DNA of 64,000 bases from Marinobacter sp. F4206 (GCF_019392195.1 NZ_JAHXKI010000002.1:682001-746000); one strand, 5' to 3'; counted from the first letter of the stretch, positions 16,034-24,862 are shown. Notes: generated by a model not told the origin, from the sequence alone. Numbers and translations: made by a program.

Positions 16034-16681
16034 TCAGCGCCGCTGAAGCCTCCCCAGACTGCGGCGCCGCAGCCAGATCAGGGAGAATCCGGCGGCCATC
16101 GTCAACAGGGACGATGGCCCTGGTACTGACTCGACACGCATGCTGGTAATGACACCGTCGAGGCCGTACATGGTGACTACATCGCTCACCACCCCGAGAT
16201 CAATCGCAGTCGAAAACGTTCCACCGATAAACCGGTTGACCGGAAAATCATCCGGGCCGGATGAGAACGGCGCGCCATTGAAATCAAACCCGAGACTGAC
16301 AACATCCGGACCATACCCGCCGGTTGGCACCTCATCGGCGTAATGGAAGGAGTCACTCAGGAAGGTCAGAAAATGGAAAGCACCGCCAGCACCCTGATAG
16401 GTAAGCCCCTGTGTGGAAAAGGACCAAGACAGCACCTCCCCTAACCCCGTTCCGCCCGCGCCGTTTCGGGTGACCACCGGATCAAAGATAATCTGCCCCG
16501 TCATCGAAACGTCGCCATTCGTGACAACGACACCGTCATCACGAATCAGCGGGGTTAACGGGTTCTGATCGCCAACATTGGAGGAAATCCTGGTAGTTTG
16601 GCCCTCAAAAGAGTAGGTGATCGGTGTAGCCCAGCATACTGAGCCAGCGACAAGCAGAAGGATTGAAATAATCGAGCGCAT
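16034..16681 (-). CDS. PEP-CTERM-like exported protein
   Basis: A 215-aa protein from ATG 16681, with a signal peptide (SIISILLLVAGSVCWA). The body is Gly/Ser/Thr-rich and predicted beta. The C-terminus is tripartite: VPGPSSLL, a hydrophobic helix TMAAGFSLIWL and the basic RRRSLGRLQRR. That is the layout of a PEP-CTERM sorting signal, with VPGPS in place of the usual VPEPS. Such proteins are processed by an exosortase and put on the surface or in extracellular polysaccharide. No exosortase gene is in this window. The preceding in-frame codons do not add a better leader. Confidence 0.75.
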   Translation of the reverse strand: MRSIISILLLVAGSVCWATPITYSFEGQTTRISSNVGDQNPLTPLIRDDGVVVTNGDVSMTGQIIFDPVVTRNGAGGTGLGEVLSWSFSTQGLTYQGAGGAFHFLTFLSDSFHYADEVPTGGYGPDVVSLGFDFNGAPFSSGPDDFPVNRFIGGTFSTAIDLGVVSDVVTMYGLDGVITSMRVESVPGPSSLLTMAAGFSLIWLRRRSLGRLQRR

Positions 16682-16799
16682 GGCACTAAGTTCCCTGTGA
16701 GACGCTAGGCCATTTCCCAAGCATTATTAATGCCGGAACCTAAAGAACAATAACTTAGTATGCGCCAGGGATCGACAATGTTTAAAAAGCTGACACTAC

Positions 16800-17105
16800 T
16801 CAACCAACCGGCTGACAGCCTCGAATCGCGAGCGCAACATTCGCGCTGGCGACAATCTGGTCGTAGTATTTGGAGGCTGAATTGACCCCCATTTCGGCAT
16901 AGCTGCCCGCTGCGGGACTGACCAACTGGCTCAGTTGCGCCAGCGCATCTGCAGACTGCCGGTCCTGTTCATAGGCATTGAACGCCTGATAGATTTCACC
17001 GCAGGTGACCCCGTTGCCATCCGTCGCCGCAGAGGTCATGTAAGTGGATGTCTGACAGCCAGCCATCAAGGTGGTGGCTGCGATAGCAATCAAAAAGGGG
17101 CGCAT
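16800..17105 (-). CDS. Small lipoprotein, hypothetical
   Basis: A 101-aa lipoprotein: MRPFLIAIAATTLMAGC gives an n-region, a short hydrophobic region and a lipobox (LMAGC) by residue 17. The mature 85 residues are helical with two further Cys (VTCGEIY and IRGCQP) that could pair. The helix EIYQAFNAYEQDRQSADALAQLSQLV looks regular. Several in-frame codons lie upstream, but only the ATG at 17105 starts a signal peptide. I do not recognise the family. Its upstream neighbour on the same strand is the quinone reductase, 138 bases away. Confidence 0.65.
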   Translation of the reverse strand: MRPFLIAIAATTLMAGCQTSTYMTSAATDGNGVTCGEIYQAFNAYEQDRQSADALAQLSQLVSPAAGSYAEMGVNSASKYYDQIVASANVALAIRGCQPVG

Positions 17106-17243
17106 CACGGGTAGAGTTCTCCAGAGGTTGAACAATGAAAAGGTGTTGAAATCTTGCCGAATGCTACCAGAAAATGCGCCTTCCAACGTGAAAATGGATA
17201 CAGAACCAGCACCTACAGTCCCGACTTTGTGCAGCGTCGATCT

Positions 17244-17993
17244 TCACGGGCGCCAACGCATGGGATGAGTCGGCTTCAGTAATCCGTCATCATCCCAGTC
17301 ATCCCATCCGGTAAACGGGATCGGCGTCTCTCTACCCAATCCCTCAATCCGTGAGGCCCAGGCCTGCTTTGCAGTTTGCAGGTGCTCCCGAAAAACACTC
17401 TCCTCCTGATACCGGATGCCACCTCCCTGAATGCCGTAGCTGACCTGGGGAGGCAGGACATCAAAACCGACGTAATGCAGCGATGAATGAATCGGCCACA
17501 GCCATTCCACCATGTTGCCGGCCCGGCCAAACGGCATGAACGCCTGCTCGGGGGAGCCGGTCGTGACCGAGCAGATCGCCTTTCTGCCATGGAAATGGCC
17601 CCGGTCGTAGCGCCGGCTGCCGGAATACAGCCCTCCGTAAACCAGCACCCGGTCAAACCAGCCCTTCAGGATGGCCGGCTGAGCGTGCCACCAGAGTGGA
17701 AACTGGAAGATGACCAGGTCCGCCCATTCCAGGCGGGTAATCTCACGCTGAACATCGGCGGGAAGCGGCCCCCGCTCATAGTGGGCGCGCTGCTCGGTTA
17801 ACGGTGCGAAGCAGTCTTCATCTACCCGCTCGGCGTAGTGGCCCGCTCGTTCCACCGGATCGAACCCTTCCCGGTAAAGATCGTCGAATTCGACCTCATG
17901 TCTCTCGGCTCGAAGCCTCTCCTCGGCCACGCTTGCCAGACCACCGTTGAATGACGCCCGCTCCGGATGGGCCAGTATAATCAGCACCTTCAT
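17244..17993 (-). CDS. NAD(P)H:quinone oxidoreductase, flavodoxin-like (NQO1/MdaB type)
   Basis: A 249-aa FAD/FMN-binding protein. It begins MKVLIILAHPERASFNGGLA, the phosphate-binding start of the NQO/KefF/MdaB family, and has the central FQFPLWWHAQPAILKGWFDRVLVYGGLY block that binds flavin, followed by SVTTGSPEQAF. These enzymes reduce quinones by two electrons with NAD(P)H and protect against electrophiles. AGGAG lies nine bases before the ATG. The gene is divergent from a LysR regulator 89 bases away, with a palindrome between them, the classical layout of a regulator controlling its neighbour. Confidence 0.9.
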   Translation of the reverse strand: MKVLIILAHPERASFNGGLASVAEERLRAERHEVEFDDLYREGFDPVERAGHYAERVDEDCFAPLTEQRAHYERGPLPADVQREITRLEWADLVIFQFPLWWHAQPAILKGWFDRVLVYGGLYSGSRRYDRGHFHGRKAICSVTTGSPEQAFMPFGRAGNMVEWLWPIHSSLHYVGFDVLPPQVSYGIQGGGIRYQEESVFREHLQTAKQAWASRIEGLGRETPIPFTGWDDWDDDGLLKPTHPMRWRP

Positions 17994-18023
17994 ATCGCTT
18001 CGCTCCTATTGCATCTGTTTCGT

Positions 18024-18039
18024 AACAGCCTAAGCTGTT
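18024..18039. promoter_or_regulatory. Candidate LysR operator between quinone reductase and LysR genes
   Basis: Perfect dyad AACAGC-N4-GCTGTT in the middle of the 89-base divergent intergenic region. Size and place suit a LysR recognition site; assignment to the adjacent regulator is inferred. Confidence 0.45.
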
Positions 18040-18082
18040 CGTTAGCACACAGGAATTGCCTAATACCGAGAACTAACTTTGC

Positions 18083-18967
18083 ATGAATGAACAACGCATT
18101 CGCTGGGACGATCTACAGATCGTCTGGGCCATCACCGAATCCGGCACCCTGTCAGGCGCCGGCCGGCGGCTGGGTATCAGCCATGCCACGGTGTTCCGAC
18201 GACTCACTGACATGGAGGCGCGCCTGGGCGTAACCCTGTTCGAGCGGTCCAGAACCGGCTATGCCCCAACGCTCGCTGGCGAGGATCTCGCGGCCGTTGC
18301 AAACCGGGTTGAAGCCGATATCGTCGGCGCTGAACGCCGGTTGGCCGGAAAGGACCTGAAGCTCTCCGGCACCATTCGAGTGACCACCACCGACACCCTG
18401 TTCACAGGCCTGCTGGCGCCGATCTTCGCCGAGTTCCGCACGAATTACCCGGAGATCAGCCTGGAAGTGGTTATTTCCAACCAGGTTCACAGCCTGAGCA
18501 AACGGGAGGCGGACGTCGCCATCCGTCCGACACAGAATCCACCCGAAACCCTGGTCGGACGGCGAATCGGCAGCATTGAGCAGGCAGTTTATGGTTGTGG
18601 CGAGCACTGGAAGAGCGAGGCCACTCCGTTGGGCGAGCTCGACCGGCACCCCTGGGTAGGCCCGGACAAGCACATGGGTAACAGCGCCCTGGAAACCTGG
18701 ATGACCAAACAGGGACTGGATGAGCGATGCCGTTACCGACTGGATTCCATGTTCGGTATGAAAACGGCCATCAAACATGGTCCGGACCTGGCGGTATTAC
18801 CCTGCTACCTCGGTGACAACACCTCCGATCTCAGGCGCCTGACCGATCCGCTCGAGGAACTGGCGACACCACTCTGGATACTCACCCACCCGGACTTGCG
18901 TCGGGTCAGCCGGATTCGGGCATTCACCCGGGAGATTGGTGAAGGTGTCCGCGGCGCCTGGATTTAA
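18083..18967 (+). CDS. LysR-family regulator, divergent to quinone reductase
   Basis: A 294-aa LysR-type regulator. The helix-turn-helix lies at residues about 10-60 (LQIVWAITESGTLSGAGRRLGISHATVFRRLTDMEARLG then LFER). The effector domain starts with LSGTIRVTTTDTLFTGLLAPIF and includes EADVAIRPTQNPPETLVGRRIG, as in the subgroup that controls nearby oxidoreductase genes. The WDDLQIVWAI start and HATVFRRL recognition helix are typical of that subgroup. It very probably controls itself and the divergent quinone reductase, perhaps in response to quinones or other electrophiles; that ligand is an inference. Confidence 0.88.
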   Translation: MNEQRIRWDDLQIVWAITESGTLSGAGRRLGISHATVFRRLTDMEARLGVTLFERSRTGYAPTLAGEDLAAVANRVEADIVGAERRLAGKDLKLSGTIRVTTTDTLFTGLLAPIFAEFRTNYPEISLEVVISNQVHSLSKREADVAIRPTQNPPETLVGRRIGSIEQAVYGCGEHWKSEATPLGELDRHPWVGPDKHMGNSALETWMTKQGLDERCRYRLDSMFGMKTAIKHGPDLAVLPCYLGDNTSDLRRLTDPLEELATPLWILTHPDLRRVSRIRAFTREIGEGVRGAWI

Positions 18968-18994
18968 CCAAATTTATCAATTCGCCACCCCAAT

Positions 18995-19010
18995 ACCCCC
19001 CAAATGGGGG
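18995..19010. promoter_or_regulatory. C-run/G-run palindrome upstream of the 571-aa lipoprotein gene
   Basis: Six C (18996-19001), AAAT, then five G (19006-19010), preceded by A. It lies about 75 bases before the strong AAGGAG ribosome site of the lipoprotein gene, a promoter-proximal position. It could be an activator site (a LuxR-type regulator is encoded just downstream) or a hairpin; there is no T-run behind it. Confidence 0.35.
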
Positions 19011-19084
19011 CAGTTTGCGCATAAAACCCCGTGCTAGCTTTCCAACGACCCAACCAGTGGTAGTTCCCTCTAAAAGGAGTTGTT

Positions 19085-20800
19085 ATGGATTGTTTCAAGA
19101 AGTTAGCCCTGGCAGTAGCCGTTTCTTCTGCGGCGGTGATCACCGGCTGCGGTGGCAGTAGCGGTGGCGGTGGCTCGTCCACCAATGGTGGCGGCACTGA
19201 CACCACCGCACAGGCCGATACGGAAACCGGCGTTTTTGTCGACAGTGCTGTCGCGGGCATCAACTACTCAACCTCACCCAGCGGCCAGGAAGGCCAGACC
19301 AACGGGCTCGGCGAATATGACTATGCCCCGGGCGATACGGTGACCTTCAGCATTGGGGGCATCGAGCTGCCACCGGTCGAGGCAACCGGCCGCGTCACGC
19401 CTGCCGATATGGGCAGCGGCGCGACAGACTGGAGCACCGATCAGACCGTGGTCAATGTTCTCCGCCTGCTTCAGACATTGGACGATGATGGTAATCCGGC
19501 CAATGGCATCACCATCACCAACGCGATCCACACGGCGCTGCAGGATGTCGACATCGATCCCTCTGTCAGCGAATCCGATTTCGAAACCCAGGCGAGCACC
19601 GCCATCACGGCCACCGGCAAGACACTGGTTTCAAAAGCAGACGCCATCAACCATTTCAAAGCGTCGCAATCTGCAGACCTGACCGGCAGTTGGGTCTATG
19701 TTGAGGACGGCGGAAACGTTAACGTGCTGACCTTCCTGAACAACAGCGAATACCTGATCGTCCACTCCAAGGCCGACGATGATCAGCAAATCGCCGGCAG
19801 CGGAGAACACGGAACCTACCTGTGGGACAGCGCCTCAGGCGAACTCTCGCTGAATCGCGTGGATGACTCCGACGGCAGCGGTGGCCTTGCAGGCAACAAT
19901 GCGACGGCCACCTGGACCATGCAGCTGAAAGACGGTTCCCTGGTTCTCACTTCCTCTGACGCCAGCGAAGAGGTCATCTTTGACGCCGTCCGCAACGACC
20001 GGGACAGCCTGGTCGGGAGCTGGTACCTCGGCGAGGGCGAAGGCGTTCACAACGTGCTGACCATTCTCGATGACAGCACCTATGTGGTCGCCCACAACGC
20101 GAATGAAGGGGCTTACGACTCTGTACCCGTCGCCGTGTCGTCCGAGTGGGGCTCCTACACCTTCGGCAACGGGAACTTTGCCGTATCCGACGTAACAGTG
20201 GATCTGGACGGCCGCGGCGGCCTGTTTGACGACCCGGCCCAGAATGGTGGCGACGGTCCCGTCAACGGTCCTGCGATCCTGCACCCGACGGGCGAACTGA
20301 CCCTGACCGATAATGCGTCCGCATCAGACACCTTCACCCTGCAACGCCTGGGGCGCCACGCCGTGGAACTTCGTGACTTTGAGGGTGACACGAAGGCCGT
20401 CTACGTGGAAAGCAAGCTCTATCCGGGCGCACCCGCCCCGGACAACATTTACTTCACGTTCGCCGATCTCGTGGAGGATGGAGAAGAAGGCACGTTCGAC
20501 CTGACGTTCTCAACCAGCCTGGATATCACCGTGGACATGATGACCGATAACGGATCCCGTGTCGGTACCATGTCATTCGGTGGCAGCGGCGAGGACAACA
20601 TTGCTGGCGAATGGGAAGTCAGCACGTCAGGCACATTGCTGTTCACCGAGACGGACGGCTCTGGAGGCGATTATGGTCATTGGCGTTTTGTCCAACTGAA
20701 CGACGACCAGAGTAGTGAAGTTCTGGTCTACCTGGACGGCGTCGACCCTCTGGAACTGATGTTTATCACTGAGGTGGACTCTGGCGGTTCGGCCCAGTAA
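19085..20800 (+). CDS. Large secreted lipoprotein with repeated beta domain
   Basis: A 571-aa protein with an ITGC lipobox at about residues 19-22 and a long Gly/Ser tether. Residues about 45-145 follow a scheme seen in many marine lipoproteins: GVFVDSAVAGINYST, NGLGEYDYAPGDTVTFSIGGIELP, then VVNVLRLLQTLDDDGNPANGITI. Two related beta units follow, each starting with GSW and then NVLTFLNNSEYLIVH (about 200) or NVLTILDDSTYVVAH (about 315). They look like internal duplicates. The rest is strongly acidic and beta-rich. The ribosome site (AAGGAG) and downstream terminator are strong, suggesting high expression. Likely surface-exposed; ligand unknown. Confidence 0.75.
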   Translation: MDCFKKLALAVAVSSAAVITGCGGSSGGGGSSTNGGGTDTTAQADTETGVFVDSAVAGINYSTSPSGQEGQTNGLGEYDYAPGDTVTFSIGGIELPPVEATGRVTPADMGSGATDWSTDQTVVNVLRLLQTLDDDGNPANGITITNAIHTALQDVDIDPSVSESDFETQASTAITATGKTLVSKADAINHFKASQSADLTGSWVYVEDGGNVNVLTFLNNSEYLIVHSKADDDQQIAGSGEHGTYLWDSASGELSLNRVDDSDGSGGLAGNNATATWTMQLKDGSLVLTSSDASEEVIFDAVRNDRDSLVGSWYLGEGEGVHNVLTILDDSTYVVAHNANEGAYDSVPVAVSSEWGSYTFGNGNFAVSDVTVDLDGRGGLFDDPAQNGGDGPVNGPAILHPTGELTLTDNASASDTFTLQRLGRHAVELRDFEGDTKAVYVESKLYPGAPAPDNIYFTFADLVEDGEEGTFDLTFSTSLDITVDMMTDNGSRVGTMSFGGSGEDNIAGEWEVSTSGTLLFTETDGSGGDYGHWRFVQLNDDQSSEVLVYLDGVDPLELMFITEVDSGGSAQ

Positions 20801-20816
20801 CGGCCTTATCTTCGAG

Positions 20817-20846
20817 AAAAAAAGCCCGCTTCGTGCGGGCTTTTTT
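20817..20846 (+). terminator. Rho-independent terminator
   Basis: An A-run, stem GCCCGC-TTCGT-GCGGGC (20824-20840), then TTTTTT. It begins 16 bases after the lipoprotein stop codon. Because of the flanking A and T runs it can also serve the convergent LuxR gene. Confidence 0.92.
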
Positions 20847-20879
20847 GTGCCTGAGTGAAAGGGTCTCGAATCATCTGAC

Positions 20880-22151
20880 TTACGCCAGCGCTCGAACCAG
20901 GGCGCCCACCAGTTCCGCCTGGCGACGATAGCCATTTTTCGCGAGCAGATTCTTCACGTAGTCGCGTACCGTATGAACGGACAGGTTCTGTACCTCCGCT
21001 ATCTCACCAATACTGAGTCCCTGCATCAGGTACCCCGCCGTGACGCCTTCCGCCCTGGTACAGTTGAACAGGTTGCATAATTTGATGAGATCCGGGGCAC
21101 TTGCAGCCTGGAACGAGATGAGCTCCGCCAGCGCGCCGTATTTCCGACCCTGCTCACCCTGGTCCACGGCCTCCATGGATAGCGGCGTGATGCACACGGC
21201 AATACGGTCGTCACCTACCCGGTCAAACAGGGTAATCATGTCCTGAACGCCATCGCGGGCGTTGAAGATGCTGGTCAGGATGGCGTCATTCAGTTTCCGG
21301 TTAAAGCCGGGATTCCGGCTCTGCAACCGGGACTCGCTGCAGCCCGTCACAAACAGTCGGGGATGCGCCTCCAATATGCTCTCTGCGGCAGCATTGCACT
21401 GAACCACCCGGGCCATTTCATTGATCACGATCATGGGTTTGCTGATGCGATCGAGCGCCATCGACAGCGTCTCGTTCTCGGTCCGTGACTGGTAAAGCTT
21501 ATGGAAAAGACCCACGGCATTTTCGATATGCGGGGCAAGCATGTTCATCTGTAACAGTTCAGAGGGCGTGTAGTGTCCCTCGCTCCGATGCCGGTTAGCC
21601 AGGAACACCACACGGGAACCCTCTCCCCGACTGACCAGCATGCCGGCGCTGTCGCCAAGTCCTGCCTGTTCGACCCATTCGCGGGTTTCGTTGGTCACGA
21701 CATCAAGGATATCGATGCCCGGATCGCATTCGGTGAGAGATTCAAACTGTCGGGGTGGCAAGGCGCTGAATTTCAGGAGCGCCTCATCCTGCTGGGGAAG
21801 GTCGCTGTTCAAAAACCACTGCTCAAAACCCTCTGGATATCCGAACGTCCAGCCATAAACCATTCGGATCGGCTCGCCGGTCAGGCCCAGAATGCCACCT
21901 TGCAGGCAGCGAAAATGACGCTGGAACTCCTCGAAGAATGGCTGAAAGCCTTCATTTGTGTGCAAGCATCTGTAAAGCGTAGAGACTAACTGGTTGTAAC
22001 CGGCAAATTCCTGGACATCAATGCGCGAGATGTTGTCGACCGCTTCCACCGCTTTTTCGCCGGGGCTTTCTCCAAGTGCAGAAACGGAACCTTCAAGTAC
22101 GGGCCTTTCCAATGCATTTACTCCTTTGCTACGGCGCGGTCGCTTTCCCAT
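20880..22151 (-). CDS. LuxR-family transcriptional regulator
   Basis: A 423-aa regulator from ATG 22151, where GGGAG sits at a good distance; a TTG at 22196 would overlap the upstream gene. The C-terminal ~60 residues are a LuxR/FixJ helix-turn-helix: CTRAEGVTAGYLMQGLSIGEIAEVQNLSVHTVRDYVKNLL. The middle (about residues 235-350) looks like a PAS-type sensor (MIVINEMARVVQCNAAAESILEAHP). The first part may be GAF-like. It follows the alkylsulfatase gene by 41 bases, so it is probably in the same operon and may respond to surfactants or their products; that is an inference from position. Confidence 0.85.
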   Translation of the reverse strand: MGKRPRRSKGVNALERPVLEGSVSALGESPGEKAVEAVDNISRIDVQEFAGYNQLVSTLYRCLHTNEGFQPFFEEFQRHFRCLQGGILGLTGEPIRMVYGWTFGYPEGFEQWFLNSDLPQQDEALLKFSALPPRQFESLTECDPGIDILDVVTNETREWVEQAGLGDSAGMLVSRGEGSRVVFLANRHRSEGHYTPSELLQMNMLAPHIENAVGLFHKLYQSRTENETLSMALDRISKPMIVINEMARVVQCNAAAESILEAHPRLFVTGCSESRLQSRNPGFNRKLNDAILTSIFNARDGVQDMITLFDRVGDDRIAVCITPLSMEAVDQGEQGRKYGALAELISFQAASAPDLIKLCNLFNCTRAEGVTAGYLMQGLSIGEIAEVQNLSVHTVRDYVKNLLAKNGYRRQAELVGALVRALA

Positions 22152-22192
22152 AGCGCCGCACTCCCTGAGGGCAACCCAGCATAGACTGTAGC

Positions 22193-24226
22193 TCAAGGCG
22201 TCACAATATTGAAGCGCCCCTCGGGCTTATCCAGCATGCTAAATAGGCCGAGCAGATCCAGCTTACTGCCCTCAAAGCGGATATCGTCACTGAACAGGAG
22301 TTCCTTCAAGCCCGCCTGCCCGATCAGAAGGTCAACAAACAGAGGCCGCGTGAGCACGAGGGTAGCGTCGGCAGGCGAATCGGTGTCCGCCGGCCGGTTA
22401 TGCAGCACGGAGTTTTCCAGGGTCAGCAGGTAGCTTTCCTGCAGATCCGTGAAGGTGACTTTGATCGTCATGGCTTCGCCTTCGGCATCGTCGGCATTCA
22501 GGCGTACTGCCATACTGTCAAAGAACAAGGAAACCGGTGTATTAAGCAGTATCTCCCGCATCATGGCTGGCTTGATACCTTCTTCCGGCGAACCGTGACG
22601 CAACTCATAGGCACCCGTCAGGTAGAAATCCCGCCAGGTCGCTGATTCCGACTGGTAACCAAGCTGATCGTAAACATCCGCCAACAGCGACCTGGCCTCT
22701 TCGTTGTCCGGGTCCGCAAAAACCAGGTGGTTGAGCAACTCGCCGAGCCAGCGGTAGGTATCACGGCCTTCGGAAGCCGCCATATCCGCGGCCGCCTCAA
22801 ATTCTTGCCGGGCCTGTTTGAGAATCTTCTCTGGGCCACCCATGATCGCTACATATCGTTTTGCCGACTCCGTTTCCGGCAGAGGATTGAGTTGGGCAGG
22901 ATTCGCGGTGAACCAGCCCATATAATTCTGATAGACCGCCTTAGCGTTGTGCGAAACGGTGCCGTAGTAGCCTTGGTTGTGGAAATCCTCGTTCAGTGCG
23001 GTGGGCAACTGCAGGTTTTCGGCAATCTCTCGCGGGGTCGCACCTCGGTTCATCAGCCGAACAGTCTGATCATGGATGAACTTGTAGGTATCGCGCTGCT
23101 TGGCCAGGAAATCCTGAATGTTGTCCCGGCCCCACACCGGCCAGTGGTGACTGCCAAAGTAAACGTCCGCATTGGCGAAACGCCGTCTTGCCTCATCGAT
23201 AAAGCCACTCCAGGCTCTTGCGTCGCGCACCTTCGCCCCCCTCAGGGTGTAGAGGTTGTGCATGTTCCGGCTGACCAGTTCGGCACCACAGAAGGCCTTA
23301 TGTTCGGGCAGGTAAAAGGTGAATTCGGAAGGTGCCTCGGAGCCGGACACCATCTGGAAAACCAGCGGCACGCCATCAACGTTGAGTTCGGTGCCGGTCT
23401 CACCGATCACATCGGTCGGTGCAGCGAACCCGAAGGTGCCGAACGCCGGGCCCTTACCCAGGCCGGTGCCGACGTGGCCACGTTCATCCCGCGCCAGGCG
23501 CTTGCCATACATAAACATTGCGCGCCGGGTCATTGCCGGGCCGGCGATGATGTTCTCGCTGGTGGCTTCGTCCTCGAAGCCGGCCGGGGCTATGATACGC
23601 AGGCTCGCCTTTTCGTCATCGGACAGATGCTGCAACACGCCCTGCACGCCGCCGAAATGGTCGATGTGACTGTGGGTGAAGATAATTGCCCGCACCGGCT
23701 TTTTCCCGAGGTGCTCCCGGGCAAACAGGAAGGCCTTGCTGGCCGTTTCCCGCGCAGTCAGTGGGTCCACGATGATCCAGCCAGTGTCGGTCTCGATAAT
23801 GGACATATTGGCCAGGTCGTACCCACGAATCTGGTAGAGCCCATCGGTTACCTCGAACAGGCCATGAATATTGTTCAGGGCCGCTTGTCGCCAGAGGCTG
23901 GGGTTCACAGACGCAGGTGCGCGCTCGCCCTCAGCGTCGACGAAGTCGTAGTCCGACATGCTCCAGACTTCTCCGCCACCGAGGTGATCAATCACTAGCT
24001 TTGGATCCTGGGCAATCAGGCCGCGCCGGGCATTTTCAAAATCGGCTCGGTTGTCGAAAGGTCGTTGCTCCAGCACCTGCTGGTTGGCTTTGCCGGTACT
24101 GGTTGTTGGGGCGCTGTGGCCCGCGTCATTGATCCGGGCAGACTGATCCGGACCGGGATCACAGCCGGCAATGGCGAACGCAATGCCAATGAATGGAACG
24201 AGAAGAACACGGGGAGACAAGGACAT
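22193..24226 (-). CDS. Alkyl/aryl-sulfatase, SdsA1-like metallo-beta-lactamase fold
   Basis: A 677-aa hydrolase with a lipobox (AIAGC, residues 18-22). The dinuclear zinc motif HSHIDH is at residues 185-190; further ligand regions are GAELVSRNMHN and FGSHHWPVWG. After the catalytic domain come an alpha-helical dimerisation domain (LLNHLVFADPDNEEARSLLADVYDQLG) and a C-terminal SCP-2-like domain (LENSVLHNR...ATLVLTRPLFVDLLIG) that holds the alkyl chain. That order is as in Pseudomonas SdsA1. It should cleave SDS-type alkyl sulfates to alcohol and sulfate, anchored in the envelope. The LuxR gene follows it directly. Confidence 0.93.
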   Translation of the reverse strand: MSLSPRVLLVPFIGIAFAIAGCDPGPDQSARINDAGHSAPTTSTGKANQQVLEQRPFDNRADFENARRGLIAQDPKLVIDHLGGGEVWSMSDYDFVDAEGERAPASVNPSLWRQAALNNIHGLFEVTDGLYQIRGYDLANMSIIETDTGWIIVDPLTARETASKAFLFAREHLGKKPVRAIIFTHSHIDHFGGVQGVLQHLSDDEKASLRIIAPAGFEDEATSENIIAGPAMTRRAMFMYGKRLARDERGHVGTGLGKGPAFGTFGFAAPTDVIGETGTELNVDGVPLVFQMVSGSEAPSEFTFYLPEHKAFCGAELVSRNMHNLYTLRGAKVRDARAWSGFIDEARRRFANADVYFGSHHWPVWGRDNIQDFLAKQRDTYKFIHDQTVRLMNRGATPREIAENLQLPTALNEDFHNQGYYGTVSHNAKAVYQNYMGWFTANPAQLNPLPETESAKRYVAIMGGPEKILKQARQEFEAAADMAASEGRDTYRWLGELLNHLVFADPDNEEARSLLADVYDQLGYQSESATWRDFYLTGAYELRHGSPEEGIKPAMMREILLNTPVSLFFDSMAVRLNADDAEGEAMTIKVTFTDLQESYLLTLENSVLHNRPADTDSPADATLVLTRPLFVDLLIGQAGLKELLFSDDIRFEGSKLDLLGLFSMLDKPEGRFNIVTP

Positions 24227-24334
24227 CGAGTAACCTGCAAGGCTTTTGTTATTCGTTTTCCCCTGGAGTTTACCCTATCCCCCGAGTCCGGCGGATCGGA
24301 TTGCAGCACAGAAATCTTCATTTACCCGGGCGCT

Positions 24335-24862
24335 TCATTTTTCCCTGGAACCGGGGGCCTTTGGGTAGATCCTGTGCAGCTGGGAATCCTGCTCCGCCAG
24401 CATCGAGGCCATCGTGATAATGGTTCTCGCCATGCCCCGGGTAAGGTTCAACAGCATCAGGCCGAAGACCTCAGGTTCCTGCAGATGCAGGTCGAGAAAA
24501 TGACCGCAGGTAATCTCAAGGACGACAGAGTCCTCGTCGGCCTTGGTGGTGGCGGGTCGGTCAGAGAGCGAGATCATCGGGACAAATCCCATATCGTCAC
24601 CCGGCTCGTGACAGCGCGCGAGCGTCCATCCGCCATCCTTTCTCGGCATCCAGGAGTTCATTATGCCGCTCAGCACGATGTAGAAGGCTTCGCTGGGCTC
24701 GCCGACCGAATACAGCCGTTCCCCGGCATCAAGCCCGATAATGCGTCCCTTTTTCAGCATGCGCAGTATCGGCTCTTCCGGTAGTGCACCGAAAGTTGAG
24801 AGCTCACTGAAATAGGCGGGGCCTTTCTCCTGCCAGTAGTCCAAGGCATCAATCTCGCGCAT
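24335..24862 (-). CDS. Cyclic-nucleotide-binding domain protein without DNA-binding domain
   Basis: A 175-aa protein with one cNMP-binding beta-roll: FGALPEEPILRMLKKGRIIGLDAGERLYSVGEPSEAFYIVLSGIMNSWM, then HEPGDDMGFVPMISLSDRPATTKADEDSVVLEI. The phosphate-binding cassette lacks the usual Arg-Ser/Ala-Ala of cAMP binders (SDRPATTKA instead). Its C-terminus is helical with no helix-turn-helix, so it is not a Crp-type regulator. A GTG at 24922 with a GAGG would give a 195-aa form; ATG 24862 is preferred because relatives tend to start near REI-ALDYW. It is the second gene after uspA, 69 bases downstream, and should share its FNR-type promoter. Confidence 0.8.
   Translation of the reverse strand: MREIDALDYWQEKGPAYFSELSTFGALPEEPILRMLKKGRIIGLDAGERLYSVGEPSEAFYIVLSGIMNSWMPRKDGGWTLARCHEPGDDMGFVPMISLSDRPATTKADEDSVVLEITCGHFLDLHLQEPEVFGLMLLNLTRGMARTIITMASMLAEQDSQLHRIYPKAPGSREK

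Noticed and set aside
22727-23998. A 423-codon open frame on the + strand
   Set aside because: Antisense to the alkylsulfatase, which has catalytic motifs; a by-product of high GC.
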